64,000 nt of DNA from assembly GCA_964449165.1 (NCBI GenBank), contig CAYVAT010000013.1, positions 1 through 64,000 on the forward strand, written 5' to 3'. Below are positions 51,783 to 60,849 of this stretch, one piece after another (position 1 is the stretch's first letter; each line of letters begins with the position of its first letter). The stretch comes from CAYSCW01 sp964449165. Lineage in GTDB: Bacteria > Acidobacteriota > Aminicenantia > Aminicenantales > Aminicenantaceae. A program made the position numbers and the translations under genes. The notes under the pieces are model-generated. The model did no database searches, was not told the DNA's origin, and saw nothing but the letters and a program-made list of their open reading frames with translations.

Positions 51783-52727
51783 ATGGCTCCGGAGAAAGAT
51801 TTCTCCTCCCTTTTCATGAGGGCTTTTGGAAGGTCATTCCGAAGGTCTGTTCCTTTGAGCGAATATTCCCATTTCAAGATAGGCGGTCGAGCCGATTACT
51901 TTTTCGAAGCCGAAACACTCGCGGAACTGGTGAGAGCTGTCAAGATCTGCCGTAAATCCAATTTTCCCTATTATGTCATAGGAGCAGGCTGCAATCTTTT
52001 ATTTGATGATCAAGGATTCCGCGGTATCATCATCAAGAACGCAGCCAAAGGTATAAGCCTGAGAAAGGAGAGAGGAGAGGTAGAAGCCTTGTCAGGTACA
52101 TCGTTGAATGAGCTTGTTGATTTTTGTCTGCAGAGAGGCTTAGCCGGTGTCGAAATTTTAGCTGGAATTCCAGGAACTGTGGGAGGAGCTGTCTTCAGTA
52201 ATGCTGGAGCGTTCGGGAAGAGCATGGGAGATCTTTTGAAGGAAGCCATTCTCCTCGATGAAGAAGGTAAAAAGATAAGGGTCAGCAGGGATTATTTTGC
52301 ATTTGATTATAGGGACAGTTTTCTCAAGAGAAAACATCTTCTTCTGTTGAAGGCTGTCTTTATCCTTCAACCAGGTGAGAAAGAGAGGATAAAAGAGACC
52401 ATCGAGGAAAATCTCAAGAGCAGAGAAAACAAGCATCCGCCCCAGAATACAGCCTATGCCGGAAGTTATTTCAAGAATCCTGTTTTTCCCGATGGGAAGA
52501 AAGTTGCAGCTGCCTATCTTCTGGACCAGGTTGGAGCCAAGGCGCTTAAAGTCGGTGGGGCAGCCGTCTCCAGCTTACATTCCAATTTTATCATTAACCA
52601 GGAGAATGCCTCTTCCAGAGATATTCGGGCTTTGGCCCAGGAATTGAAAGGCCGGGTGAAAGATAAATTCAACATCGAGCTTGAGGAAGAGGTCATTTAT
52701 CTTCCAGCAAGCTCATCAATGCCTTGA
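51783..52727 (+). CDS. murB: UDP-N-acetylenolpyruvoylglucosamine reductase MurB
   Basis: The 314-residue FAD enzyme has HFKIGGRADYF, VIGAGCNLLF, AGIPGTVGGAVFSNAGA and the GSYFKNP segment of the shorter (type II) MurB, and ends with the catalytic-site region SLHSNFIIN. It reduces the enolpyruvyl group in peptidoglycan synthesis. Its end overlaps the convergent gene by 35 bases. Confidence 0.96.
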   Translation: MAPEKDFSSLFMRAFGRSFRRSVPLSEYSHFKIGGRADYFFEAETLAELVRAVKICRKSNFPYYVIGAGCNLLFDDQGFRGIIIKNAAKGISLRKERGEVEALSGTSLNELVDFCLQRGLAGVEILAGIPGTVGGAVFSNAGAFGKSMGDLLKEAILLDEEGKKIRVSRDYFAFDYRDSFLKRKHLLLLKAVFILQPGEKERIKETIEENLKSRENKHPPQNTAYAGSYFKNPVFPDGKKVAAAYLLDQVGAKALKVGGAAVSSLHSNFIINQENASSRDIRALAQELKGRVKDKFNIELEEEVIYLPASSSMP

Positions 52728-53559
52728 TTTTTTGAGAAGAAAGCTTTCCCTCTTTTCTGGCGATTTCCAAGGTTTGTTTAGCGAGAGTAATGTAGACCTC
52801 TTGATAGAGCGGGAAACAGCGCAAGGCCTGGATATGTTTTTCTATCGAACGCCGGTCTCCTCTAACCAGAGGCCCGGTCAGAGAGGACTCGATGTTAAAT
52901 TTTTTTACATTATGTAAAGTACCTTTCACCAGCGGGAAGAGAATCTGGAAGGATTCTTCTTTAAGTCCCATCTGCTGGAGAAGAGAGGTGGCTATCTCCA
53001 GCAGGGCCACAAAAAAATTGGAGGCGATGCTGCAGGCCGCGTGGTAGAGCGGTTTGTCGGAGGCCTCAAGGATGATGACTTTCCCACCAAGATGACGCAC
53101 CATTTCCTTGCCTAGAGACAAGGATTCCGCACATCCTTCCAGGCCAAAATAGATACCCTTAAACTGGCTTTCCTCGCTTCTCTTGGAAGGAAAAGACTGG
53201 ACAGGATGGAAGGAAGCGGTGAAGGCCCCTTTCTTCCTCAAAGGAGAGAGAATTCGAGAGGGATGAAGGCCGCTGCAATGAAAAACGTATCTCTCTGACC
53301 AATTGAAATCTGAGCGGGAAAGCTCTTTGGCAACCTTCGCGATCTCTTCGTCCGGAACACAGATGAAAACAATCTCTCCTTTACTTGCCGTTTCCCTGTT
53401 ATCGGTGAGCGCTCTTCCCTGTCCGATGATTTTTCGACTCTCTCTTGCAGAAGAGATGCTTTTGCAGGTTATGGCTTTTATCGTGTATCCTTTTTTCCTG
53501 AACGCATAACCCAGGGAAGTGCCCAATCTGCCGGCACCGATTATAGCGATATCCATCAT
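52693..53559 (-). CDS. Rossmann-fold DUF2520-type protein (ketopantoate/P5C-reductase-like)
   Basis: The 288-residue protein has an N-terminal NAD(P) fold (IIGAGRLGTSLGYAF), an ICVPDEEI strand and FHPVQSFPS, then a helical C-terminal domain as in the DUF2520 family. The substrate is unknown. Its ATG overlaps the NYN-domain gene stop as ATGA with GAGGAGG ahead, so the two are co-translated. This pair is unusual enough that function cannot be inferred from it. Confidence 0.88.
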   Translation of the reverse strand: MMDIAIIGAGRLGTSLGYAFRKKGYTIKAITCKSISSARESRKIIGQGRALTDNRETASKGEIVFICVPDEEIAKVAKELSRSDFNWSERYVFHCSGLHPSRILSPLRKKGAFTASFHPVQSFPSKRSEESQFKGIYFGLEGCAESLSLGKEMVRHLGGKVIILEASDKPLYHAACSIASNFFVALLEIATSLLQQMGLKEESFQILFPLVKGTLHNVKKFNIESSLTGPLVRGDRRSIEKHIQALRCFPLYQEVYITLAKQTLEIARKEGKLSSQKIKALMSLLEDK

Positions 53560-54035
53560 TTCCTCCTCTCAAAAATTTTGCTCCAATGGTCTATTTCGAG
53601 AGGCGAAAGTATGATCTCTTCTTTTTTCATCTCCAAAGATTTCCTGTATTCTTTGAGCGAAGCTTTTAACAGGCGATGAAATTCTCTCGAGTTGAGGGAT
53701 TTTGCTCCCCTGGCCTTGGTAAAACGGCGGATCTCGCGGTCAGAGCTGACCACAAAGAATCTCCTCAAATATGTCTGTTTCTCGATGATTCGTTTTATCA
53801 CCTGGTCTGCATTTTCCTCTAAAGACGGGAAAATGACAGTCAGCGATTTTTTCTGGAGCTTGTCAGTTTCCAAATCTGGAAGAGGGGGGCCATCAAAGAC
53901 CAGATAGATTTTTGTCTTTTTCAGGTGCTTGAAAATCAACAGCTGTGAGATCAAGATGTACTTGCTTTTTGGCTCTCTGAGATGTGAGGGCCAGAGGTAA
54001 CCGATTAAGTTGTTGCCATCGATTAGATATGCCAC
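53556..54035 (-). CDS. NYN-domain (YacP-like) ribonuclease candidate
   Basis: The 159-residue protein starts MAYLIDGNNLIGYLWPS, with the acidic metal-binding pattern of PIN/NYN nucleases, including VFDGPP near 47 and VVSSDREI near 95. YacP/Rae1 of this group cleaves mRNA on ribosomes in Bacillus; the same role here is inference. Confidence 0.85.
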   Translation of the reverse strand: MAYLIDGNNLIGYLWPSHLREPKSKYILISQLLIFKHLKKTKIYLVFDGPPLPDLETDKLQKKSLTVIFPSLEENADQVIKRIIEKQTYLRRFFVVSSDREIRRFTKARGAKSLNSREFHRLLKASLKEYRKSLEMKKEEIILSPLEIDHWSKIFERRK

Positions 54036-54071
54036 TTGCGGGGTGGTCCCTCAATCATGGGCGTTTTGGCA

Positions 54072-54725
54072 TCACAAGGTATAGGATTCTCCTGGCTTGA
54101 GGATGATAACCTCTGCCATGTTTCCGACTCTCTGTTTGAACTCCTCAGGATTGGATTCGATTATGGGGAAGGTTCCGTAATGGATGGGGATCACTTTTTT
54201 GGTTTGGATAAATTCCACGGCTTTCACAGCAGAAGGCACACCCATGGTATAACGATCTCCTATGGGAATAAAGCTCAAATCGGGCTTGAAGAATTCGGCG
54301 ATAAGCTTCATATCATAGGTGAGGCCTGTATCGCCGGCGTGATAGAGGGTCTTTCCATCCAATTCAATAACCACGCCTGATGGATCCCCTTTTTCGGCTG
54401 AATGGAGAGCGGTGACCATATGGACGGTGACTCCCTTGGCTTCCACTGTGCCTCCTATGTTCATCCCCTCTGTTTTTATGCCCTCTGCTTCAGCCTCCAC
54501 AGCCACTTCATGGATGGAGACCAGGGTGGCTGCTGTTTTTTTACAGATGGCGAAGGCATCTCCGAGATGATCGCTATGATAATGGGTGACCACCACTACA
54601 TCTGCTTCTGTGATTTCTTCGGGGGTAATAGAGGCAGCAGGATTATCAGTTAAGAAGGGATCGATATATATTGTCTTTGAGCCCTTGATTTTAACTGCTG
54701 AATGTCCTAACCAGGTGATTTCCAT
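54072..54725 (-). CDS. Metal-dependent hydrolase of the UPF0173 type
   Basis: The 217-residue metallo-beta-lactamase-fold protein has ITWLGHSAVKI, THYHSDHLGD and HAGDTGLTYDM, all expected metal ligands, and a late PIHYGTFPI. The substrate of the UPF0173 (YtkL-like) family is unknown. GGAGGTAAAAA precedes the ATG. Confidence 0.92.
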   Translation of the reverse strand: MEITWLGHSAVKIKGSKTIYIDPFLTDNPAASITPEEITEADVVVVTHYHSDHLGDAFAICKKTAATLVSIHEVAVEAEAEGIKTEGMNIGGTVEAKGVTVHMVTALHSAEKGDPSGVVIELDGKTLYHAGDTGLTYDMKLIAEFFKPDLSFIPIGDRYTMGVPSAVKAVEFIQTKKVIPIHYGTFPIIESNPEEFKQRVGNMAEVIILKPGESYTL

Positions 54726-54778
54726 TTTTTACCTCCTGTGGTAATTTTTTTCCCGGATAAATTATGCTTTTTCCCAGA

Positions 54779-55123
54779 CTATCCGGGAGGCCAATGCATC
54801 CTTCTTCCTCCCAGTAAATGCAGGTGTATGTGGAAGACTTCCTGTCCAGAGTCCCTCTCGGTGTTGAGTACGATCCTGTAGCCGCTTTGGGCGATCCCTT
54901 TTTCCTCTGCAATCTGGCGAGCCTTAAGAAGAAGATAGCTGAGAATTTCCTTCTTTTCCTCTGGAATTGCGTTTAAGGAACCGAAGTGTTCTTTGGGGAT
55001 AAGCAGGATATGGGTGGGTGCCTGAGGGTTGATGTCGTTAAAGGCAAGAATGTCCTTATCTTCATAAACAATCTTTGAGGGAATTTCTTTATTGACGATT
55101 TTGCAAAAAATGCACTCGTCCAT
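54779..55123 (-). CDS. HIT-family nucleotide hydrolase (HinT type)
   Basis: The 114-residue protein has the N-terminal CIFCKIVNKEIPSKIVYED start and the histidine triad HIHLHLLGG near residue 98. HinT-like enzymes hydrolyse adenosine phosphoramidates. It starts 2 bases after the murA stop on the same strand, so it is co-transcribed with murA. Confidence 0.95.
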   Translation of the reverse strand: MDECIFCKIVNKEIPSKIVYEDKDILAFNDINPQAPTHILLIPKEHFGSLNAIPEEKKEILSYLLLKARQIAEEKGIAQSGYRIVLNTERDSGQEVFHIHLHLLGGRRMHWPPG

Positions 55124-55125
55124 TT

Positions 55126-56400
55126 TTATGGTGTCTCCCTGTCTTTTATCCTCTCTATCTGGGCGCCTATGGATTTCAGCTTCTCCTCGATTCTCTCATA
55201 ACCCCTGTCCAGGTGTTCAACCTCGTTGATCATGGTTTCTCCGCTGGCGATCAATCCAGCCAGGACGAGGGAAGCTGAGGCCCTCAGGTCTGTGGCTATG
55301 ATCTCTGCCCCTGAAAGGGGAGTTTTTCCTCTGACTATGGCTTTATCACCGGAGACTTCGATAGAAGCTCCCAGACGCAAAAGCTCGTTTATATGGCTGA
55401 ACCGCCGGTCAAAGATGGTCTCTGTTATGATGGATGTGCCTTCCGCCTGAGTCATCAACATGATGAACTGGGCCTGCATATCGGTGGGAAAGCCTGGATA
55501 TGGAGAGGTGGTCACATCCTGCGGCCTGATCCGGGGGCTTCCTTTGATTCTGAGAGAATTGAGGTTTAATTTTTCTATCACTGCTCCTGAGTATCTCAGC
55601 TTTTCGATGATGGTGTCGAGATGATCGGTCCGGACCTTGGTGAGGGAGAGGTCCCCTCGAGACAAAGCACCTGCCACCAGGAAAGTGCCGGCTTCGATAC
55701 GGTCAGGGATGATTTCATGGACGGCACCTCCCAGATCATCCACTCCCTTAATCCGGATGGTCTCCTCACCGACTCCATCGATTTTCGCTCCCATTTTCAG
55801 CAGAAGCTCGCAGAGATTGGTTACTTCCGGTTCGACGGAACAGTTTTTAAGGGTAGTCTCTCCCCGAGCCAGGGAAGCGGCCATGATCAGGTTTTCTGTC
55901 CCGCCTACGGTTTTCTTCTCGAATTCGATCTCCGAACCCTGAAGCCTTCTCGCTTCAGCCTGGATATAGCCGTGCTGGAGACTGATGGTAGCCCCCAGTT
56001 TTTCCAGGCCGTGGATATGAAGGTCTATGGGACGAGAACCGATGGCGCAGCCTCCGGGTAAGGCAACAACAGCTCTTCCCCGCCTGGCAATCAAGGGGCC
56101 GAGGACAAGGATGGAGGCTCTCATCGCCCGAACCAATTCATAGGCGGCTTCTTCTGAGCGGATCTTTCTGGTTTGGATGGAGAGAGAATTTTTCTTGATG
56201 CTGTAATCTGCTCCCAGCTCTTTCATCAAGGTCAGGATGGTGAAAACATCTTTCACTCTGGGTGTGTTTTTCAGCTTTATCTTTTCCCGCGTCAGGAGAG
56301 AGGCGGTGATGGCTGGAAGCACTGCATTCTTGGCTCCGCTGATTTTTACTCTTCCTTTGAGCCGAAGGTTATGATTTCCCAGAATTCTGATCTTATCCAT
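55126..56400 (-). CDS. murA: UDP-N-acetylglucosamine 1-carboxyvinyltransferase MurA
   Basis: The 424-residue enzyme has KISGAKNAVLPAI at the N-terminus and the active-site loop Cys in ALPGGCAIGSRPIDLHI, so it should be fosfomycin-sensitive type. FPTDMQAQF is also present. It catalyses the first committed step of peptidoglycan synthesis; murB lies 2.4 kb away on the other strand. Confidence 0.97.
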   Translation of the reverse strand: MDKIRILGNHNLRLKGRVKISGAKNAVLPAITASLLTREKIKLKNTPRVKDVFTILTLMKELGADYSIKKNSLSIQTRKIRSEEAAYELVRAMRASILVLGPLIARRGRAVVALPGGCAIGSRPIDLHIHGLEKLGATISLQHGYIQAEARRLQGSEIEFEKKTVGGTENLIMAASLARGETTLKNCSVEPEVTNLCELLLKMGAKIDGVGEETIRIKGVDDLGGAVHEIIPDRIEAGTFLVAGALSRGDLSLTKVRTDHLDTIIEKLRYSGAVIEKLNLNSLRIKGSPRIRPQDVTTSPYPGFPTDMQAQFIMLMTQAEGTSIITETIFDRRFSHINELLRLGASIEVSGDKAIVRGKTPLSGAEIIATDLRASASLVLAGLIASGETMINEVEHLDRGYERIEEKLKSIGAQIERIKDRETP

Positions 56401-56441
56401 ATAGTGTAATTCTAAAATAATATCTCTGAAAATTCAATGTG

Positions 56442-56470
56442 TTGACTTATCCGGGATTGTGTTTTATTAG
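56442..56470 (+). promoter_or_regulatory. Sigma70-type promoter candidate
   Basis: TTGACT and TATTAG with a 17-base spacer lie 18 bases before the ATG of the Tat-exported protein; the leader would be very short. Confidence 0.35.
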
Positions 56471-56487
56471 TGAGGAAAGGAGGTCTC

Positions 56488-57873
56488 ATGGGAATTTCGA
56501 GGCGAAATTTTATGAAGAATCTAAGCTATGGGTTTGCTGCCGCAGGGTTAGGCAGGAAATCCGGATCCTTTTCTTTTCCTCAGAAGGAGGGCTCGGAAAG
56601 CCTGCTGATTAAGAACCCAGACCATCCCCAGGAAGCGGCATTCGACCGGCTTCCCCTCTCATGGTACAAGAAGACAGTGAGCCGGCTGAAGGAGAAAGTT
56701 GCCGAGAAGGGCATTGAAGCGATTATCCTTCAAAATCGGTGGAACCTGATCTACTTTACCGGACTCTTTCATAGTACTACGGAACGTCCCTTCTATGTTC
56801 TCTTCCCGGTCAAAAAGGATGCGATCTACTGGTATCACCCGGGTCTGGATAGAGACCTGGTTTCGTCCTGGTGGTCTACAGAGAATGATTACTACTTTGA
56901 CTATCTCCATGCCGAGGGAGGTTTTCCTGAAAAGGGAAAAGTGGTCCAGGGGAAAACCGTTGATCTTTTTGAGTGGCTGCTCGAAGGATTGAAAAAGAGA
57001 GGATATGCCGATAAGGTCATCGGAGTGGACAAAGAATTTCCTCCTTCCAGGATGAAAAAGATCAAGAAGATCCTTCCTCAGGCCAAGTTTGTCGATATCA
57101 GCCAGGCCTGCCTCAAGATGAGGATAGTCAAGACCCCCGAAGAGATCGCTCTCACTCAGAGGGCCATGAATTACTTCAGCAAGATCCACGCTTTTGCTCG
57201 TGATTATCTTCTGGAAAAGGGGACAGATGCCACAGACTTTGAGGTGGGACATGCGGCTTCAGAATACGGCACTGATCTGATCATGAAGGATGTAAAGAGA
57301 GACGGTAAGCCTCACAATGCCGTGGGAATTTCCGTGCACATAGGCTGCCGCACAGGTGTGGCCACAGCCTATCCCCATCCCAACCAGTTCTTCCACAAGA
57401 GGATCGAAAAAGGTGATGCTTTGCAGATATCTGGCGTGGTCAGGGTTGGAGGCTACGGAGGGGAGCTCTACCGCTATTTCCAGATCGCTCCCTGGGACGC
57501 TCATCGGGAGAAGCTGTGGCAAGTGGTGACCGACTGTGTCCGGATCCAGGAGGAGGAGTCCATGGCTGGGAAGACCTGTTCTGAGCTGGCTTTCAAGATC
57601 CATCAGTACCAGGTCAAGAACGGAGTGGCCAAATACATCTATCATCGGCCTGCCCACGGAGAGGGGATGGAAGGGCACCAGGCACCCTGGCTCGCTCTGG
57701 GTGATTACACTGTTTTAGAAGAAGGGATGACCTTCAGTGTGGAACCTGGCCTTTATGATCCCGAGAATGGCTTTGGCTATAATCCCAGCGATAACCTGCT
57801 GGTGACAGAGAAGAAGGGAGTGCTGATGAGCAGCGTTCCCTACTCCAAAGCGTGGATGTTCTTGAAGCTTTAA
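56488..57873 (+). CDS. Tat-exported M24/creatinase-fold protein with altered metal site
   Basis: ATG 56488 follows AAAGGAGG; GTG 56470 is upstream but less well placed. The 461-residue protein begins with a twin-arginine signal (SRRNFMK, then a hydrophobic stretch). A creatinase N-terminal domain (about 50-205) and a pita-bread M24 domain (about 210-460) follow. Of the five usual metal ligands, His in PAHGEGMEGH and Glu in SVEPGLY remain. The first Asp is replaced (LQISGVV), the second position reads GGELYR, and the last Glu region reads GYNPSDN. It may therefore be a non-peptidase such as creatinase-type amidinohydrolases, or inactive. It is followed by an aldehyde dehydrogenase gene. Confidence 0.85.
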   Translation: MGISRRNFMKNLSYGFAAAGLGRKSGSFSFPQKEGSESLLIKNPDHPQEAAFDRLPLSWYKKTVSRLKEKVAEKGIEAIILQNRWNLIYFTGLFHSTTERPFYVLFPVKKDAIYWYHPGLDRDLVSSWWSTENDYYFDYLHAEGGFPEKGKVVQGKTVDLFEWLLEGLKKRGYADKVIGVDKEFPPSRMKKIKKILPQAKFVDISQACLKMRIVKTPEEIALTQRAMNYFSKIHAFARDYLLEKGTDATDFEVGHAASEYGTDLIMKDVKRDGKPHNAVGISVHIGCRTGVATAYPHPNQFFHKRIEKGDALQISGVVRVGGYGGELYRYFQIAPWDAHREKLWQVVTDCVRIQEEESMAGKTCSELAFKIHQYQVKNGVAKYIYHRPAHGEGMEGHQAPWLALGDYTVLEEGMTFSVEPGLYDPENGFGYNPSDNLLVTEKKGVLMSSVPYSKAWMFLKL

Positions 57874-57958
57874 GAATAGCAAGAGAGTCAGGTGTTGTGA
57901 TAAGCTGGAGGATCAGTGTGTTTAGCGGAATAGAATTTTTTTGTAAGGAGGAAGTCCA

Positions 57959-59371
57959 ATGAGAATGCTTATCGGAGAAAATTGGGTGGAAAAGGATGAG
58001 AAGATCGATGTCCGCAACCCCTACAATAACGAACTCATCGACACTGTTCCCTCCGCAGATAAGAGTGATGTGGAAGCCGCTTATCAGGCGGCTGAGCAAG
58101 GATACAGAATCAATCGCGATCTGCCCGTCCACCAGCGTATTTCCATCCTCTACAGGACAGCAGAAATACTCAGAGAACGCTCCGAAGAATTCGCCAAGAC
58201 CATCGCCACTGAAGGAAGCAAAACCATCAAAGAGGCCAGAAAAGAGGCAAGCCGCTGTATCGATACCATCACCATCTCTGCCGAGGAGGCAAGGCGTGTG
58301 GTGGGAGAGACCGTGCCATTTTCGAGCCGAGAGGGATCTGAAAACAGAGTGGGCTACTACTACCGGTTTCCCATCGGAGTTATCCTGGCCATTACTCCCT
58401 TTAATGACCCTTTGAACCTGGTAGCTCATAAGGTAGGGCCGGCCATTGCGGGAGGAAACTCCGTAGTCCTCAAACCGGCCACTGTCACTCCTCTCTCTGC
58501 GCTTAAGCTGGGAGAGGCCATGATAGAAGCCGGCCTTCCCTGGAAAGTATTGAACATCGTCACCGGTTACGGCTCCAAAATCGGCGATGCCTTGGTCACG
58601 GATCCAAGGCCCAGGATGATTTCCTTCACCGGAGGCACCGAAGCAGGGCAGGAGATCGTTAAGAAAGCCGGGTTAAAGAAAATAGGAATGGAACTGGGGT
58701 CAAACTCTCCTGTCATCGTCATGGATGATGCAGACCTCGAGCAGGCTGTGGAGCTCTGTGTTTCAGGAGCGTTCTGGGCGGTGGGACAGAATTGTATCGG
58801 AGTGCAGCGTATCTATATCCACGAAAACATCTATGATCGCTTTGAAAGAGCGTTTGTGGAGCAGACCAAGAAGATGAAAATTGGTTACCAGCTGGATGAA
58901 GCGACAGACATGGGCCCTATGATCACAGAATCAGAAGCAGAGCGGGTGGAGAGATGGGTTAAGGAGGCCTCGGAGGAAGGGGCAGAACTTCTCTGTGGGG
59001 GGCGCAGAAATGGGACACTCTTTGACCCCACGGTCTTTAAGAATATGCCCGACCAAGCCAAGCTGAACTGCGAAGAAGTGTTCGGTCCTGTGGTCAGCCT
59101 GTATAAAGTCTCTTCCCTTGATGAGGCCATCTCATCAGCCAACAGCGTCAAGTACGGCCTGCATGGCGCGATTTTTACCCGTTCCCTCACCCGTGCCTTC
59201 AAAGCTATCAAAGAGCTTGATGTGGGAGGGGTGATGGTCAACGACTCCACAGATTACCGCATCGATATGATGCCTTTTGGAGGAGTGAAGTGGAGCGGGC
59301 TGGGAAGAGAAGGAATCAAATTTGCTCTGCTTGAGATGACCGAACCCAAGGTTGTCTGCTTTAACCTCTAG
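57959..59371 (+). CDS. NAD(P)-dependent aldehyde dehydrogenase
   Basis: The 470-residue enzyme has the ALDH motifs ITPFNDPLNLVAHKVGPA, SFTGGTEAG, MELGSNSP (general base Glu) and GQNCIG (nucleophile Cys near 281). It most resembles the broad lactaldehyde/succinate-semialdehyde group; the substrate cannot be fixed. TAAGGAGGAAGT precedes the ATG. It probably works with the amino-acid enzymes that follow on the other strand. Confidence 0.94.
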   Translation: MRMLIGENWVEKDEKIDVRNPYNNELIDTVPSADKSDVEAAYQAAEQGYRINRDLPVHQRISILYRTAEILRERSEEFAKTIATEGSKTIKEARKEASRCIDTITISAEEARRVVGETVPFSSREGSENRVGYYYRFPIGVILAITPFNDPLNLVAHKVGPAIAGGNSVVLKPATVTPLSALKLGEAMIEAGLPWKVLNIVTGYGSKIGDALVTDPRPRMISFTGGTEAGQEIVKKAGLKKIGMELGSNSPVIVMDDADLEQAVELCVSGAFWAVGQNCIGVQRIYIHENIYDRFERAFVEQTKKMKIGYQLDEATDMGPMITESEAERVERWVKEASEEGAELLCGGRRNGTLFDPTVFKNMPDQAKLNCEEVFGPVVSLYKVSSLDEAISSANSVKYGLHGAIFTRSLTRAFKAIKELDVGGVMVNDSTDYRIDMMPFGGVKWSGLGREGIKFALLEMTEPKVVCFNL

Positions 59372-59374
59372 GCC

Positions 59375-60781
59375 TTAAACAGAGCGGAGGGCCTGGTCGA
59401 GATCCCTGATAATATCATCCGGATCTTCGGCTCCCACGCAGAGCCGTATCATCTGAGGGGGGACATCCGCCATTTGGCGGGCTTGCTCGCCTTGCTGGAG
59501 ATGGGTGGATATGGCCGGGATTGTGGCGATACTTTTGATCCGGCCCAGGTCCCCTGCTCTCATGATTATCTTGAAGCTGTCGAAGACTTTGCGGGCGTTT
59601 TGAGCAGGACCATCCACCCGGAAGCTCAACAGGTGGCCGTAGCGGTTTATCTCGTTTCCCTCTCCGTCGTCCGAATCAACCAGTTTCATGTATTTTCTGG
59701 CCAGATCGTGGAGAGGGAAGCTGGGAAGTCCCAGATAGTCGACCTGGTATACTCTAGGATGCTGGCTGAGGAATTCAGAAACCTTCTCTGAGTTCTGGCT
59801 TAGAAGATCCATTTTCGATCGCAGGGTGCGCAGGTCGTTCAAGGTAAAAAGAGCATTCATCGGAGATGCTGCCGGCCCGTTATCGCGGAAGGGAAGAAAC
59901 TTTATGTATTCAGCGAACCTTTCTCTGAAAAGCGGATTGTCATTCCTGACTTTGGTGGTGATGGGGTTGCGGCTGATCAAAGCCCCTCCCATGGCCAGTC
60001 CCCCTGAAGTCATGGATTTGGTGAGGGAATGGATGACCAGATCTGCTCCATAGGCGATGGGTCTCATCAGGGCAGGAGTGGCACAGGTGGAATCGATGAT
60101 GAAGGGAATATCCCAGGAGTGGGCCAGATCTGCCAAGGCCTTCACATCGCAGAAAGCCTGTTGAGGATTGCTCGGCGCCTCTGCAAAGAGAAAGCGTGTG
60201 TTGTCATCGATTTTTGCCTTCCATTCTTCTATGTCCTCTGGATGGTGCACCCATCGCACATCGATTCCCCGTTCTTTCATCTTGCGGATCGAGAAATGCT
60301 GGTAAGTGCCTCCATAGATTTGGATGGATGAGACAAAATTTATTTCTTCTGGGCCTTGTTTTTGCTTGACCAGCAGGGCATCCACAGCCAGCATGATGGC
60401 TGACATCCCGGAAGCCGTCACCACACAGGAGGTCTCGCAGCCAGTTTGGTACCCTTCAAGAAGAGCCAGAAGACATTCCAGATAGTAGGTAGTTGGATTG
60501 GCAAAACGCGTGTAGCACCAGGTAGGGATGAGATAGGCTAAAGCGGCTTCCAGCTCATCAGAATCGCGGTAGGCCTGTGCTGTTGAAAGGTAGAGAGGCT
60601 CTATGACAGCCCCCTGGTTCTGGCTCAGAGCTTCCTCCACTGTGTAGAAGCCGTGGACTGCTATGGTGTCGAACTTAAGTTTTTTTACCCGCTTCAGCTC
60701 TTCCTGTTTTTGAGCCAGGAATTTTTTGGCTTGTTCAATGTACTTCTGAACACCGGGTGAATATTTTTGCTCCTTGCTCAT
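59375..60781 (-). CDS. Cys/Met-metabolism PLP-dependent enzyme
   Basis: The 468-residue protein is of the cystathionine gamma-synthase/O-acetylhomoserine sulfhydrylase family: FDTIAVHGFY, YTRFANPTT, ASGMSAI, DSTCATPALMRP and the PLP Lys in HSLTKSMTSGG. It is longer than usual because of a charged N-terminal helix (about 1-38). It may cleave or form a thioether or C-S bond. It ends 3 bases from the convergent ALDH stop. Confidence 0.92.
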   Translation of the reverse strand: MSKEQKYSPGVQKYIEQAKKFLAQKQEELKRVKKLKFDTIAVHGFYTVEEALSQNQGAVIEPLYLSTAQAYRDSDELEAALAYLIPTWCYTRFANPTTYYLECLLALLEGYQTGCETSCVVTASGMSAIMLAVDALLVKQKQGPEEINFVSSIQIYGGTYQHFSIRKMKERGIDVRWVHHPEDIEEWKAKIDDNTRFLFAEAPSNPQQAFCDVKALADLAHSWDIPFIIDSTCATPALMRPIAYGADLVIHSLTKSMTSGGLAMGGALISRNPITTKVRNDNPLFRERFAEYIKFLPFRDNGPAASPMNALFTLNDLRTLRSKMDLLSQNSEKVSEFLSQHPRVYQVDYLGLPSFPLHDLARKYMKLVDSDDGEGNEINRYGHLLSFRVDGPAQNARKVFDSFKIIMRAGDLGRIKSIATIPAISTHLQQGEQARQMADVPPQMIRLCVGAEDPDDIIRDLDQALRSV

Positions 60782-60849
60782 GCGTCCATCTCCTTAGAAA
60801 AGGCCACTTGCTTTTTTTTAAAAAAAGAGAGCTGTTTGTCCCTTTTTCC

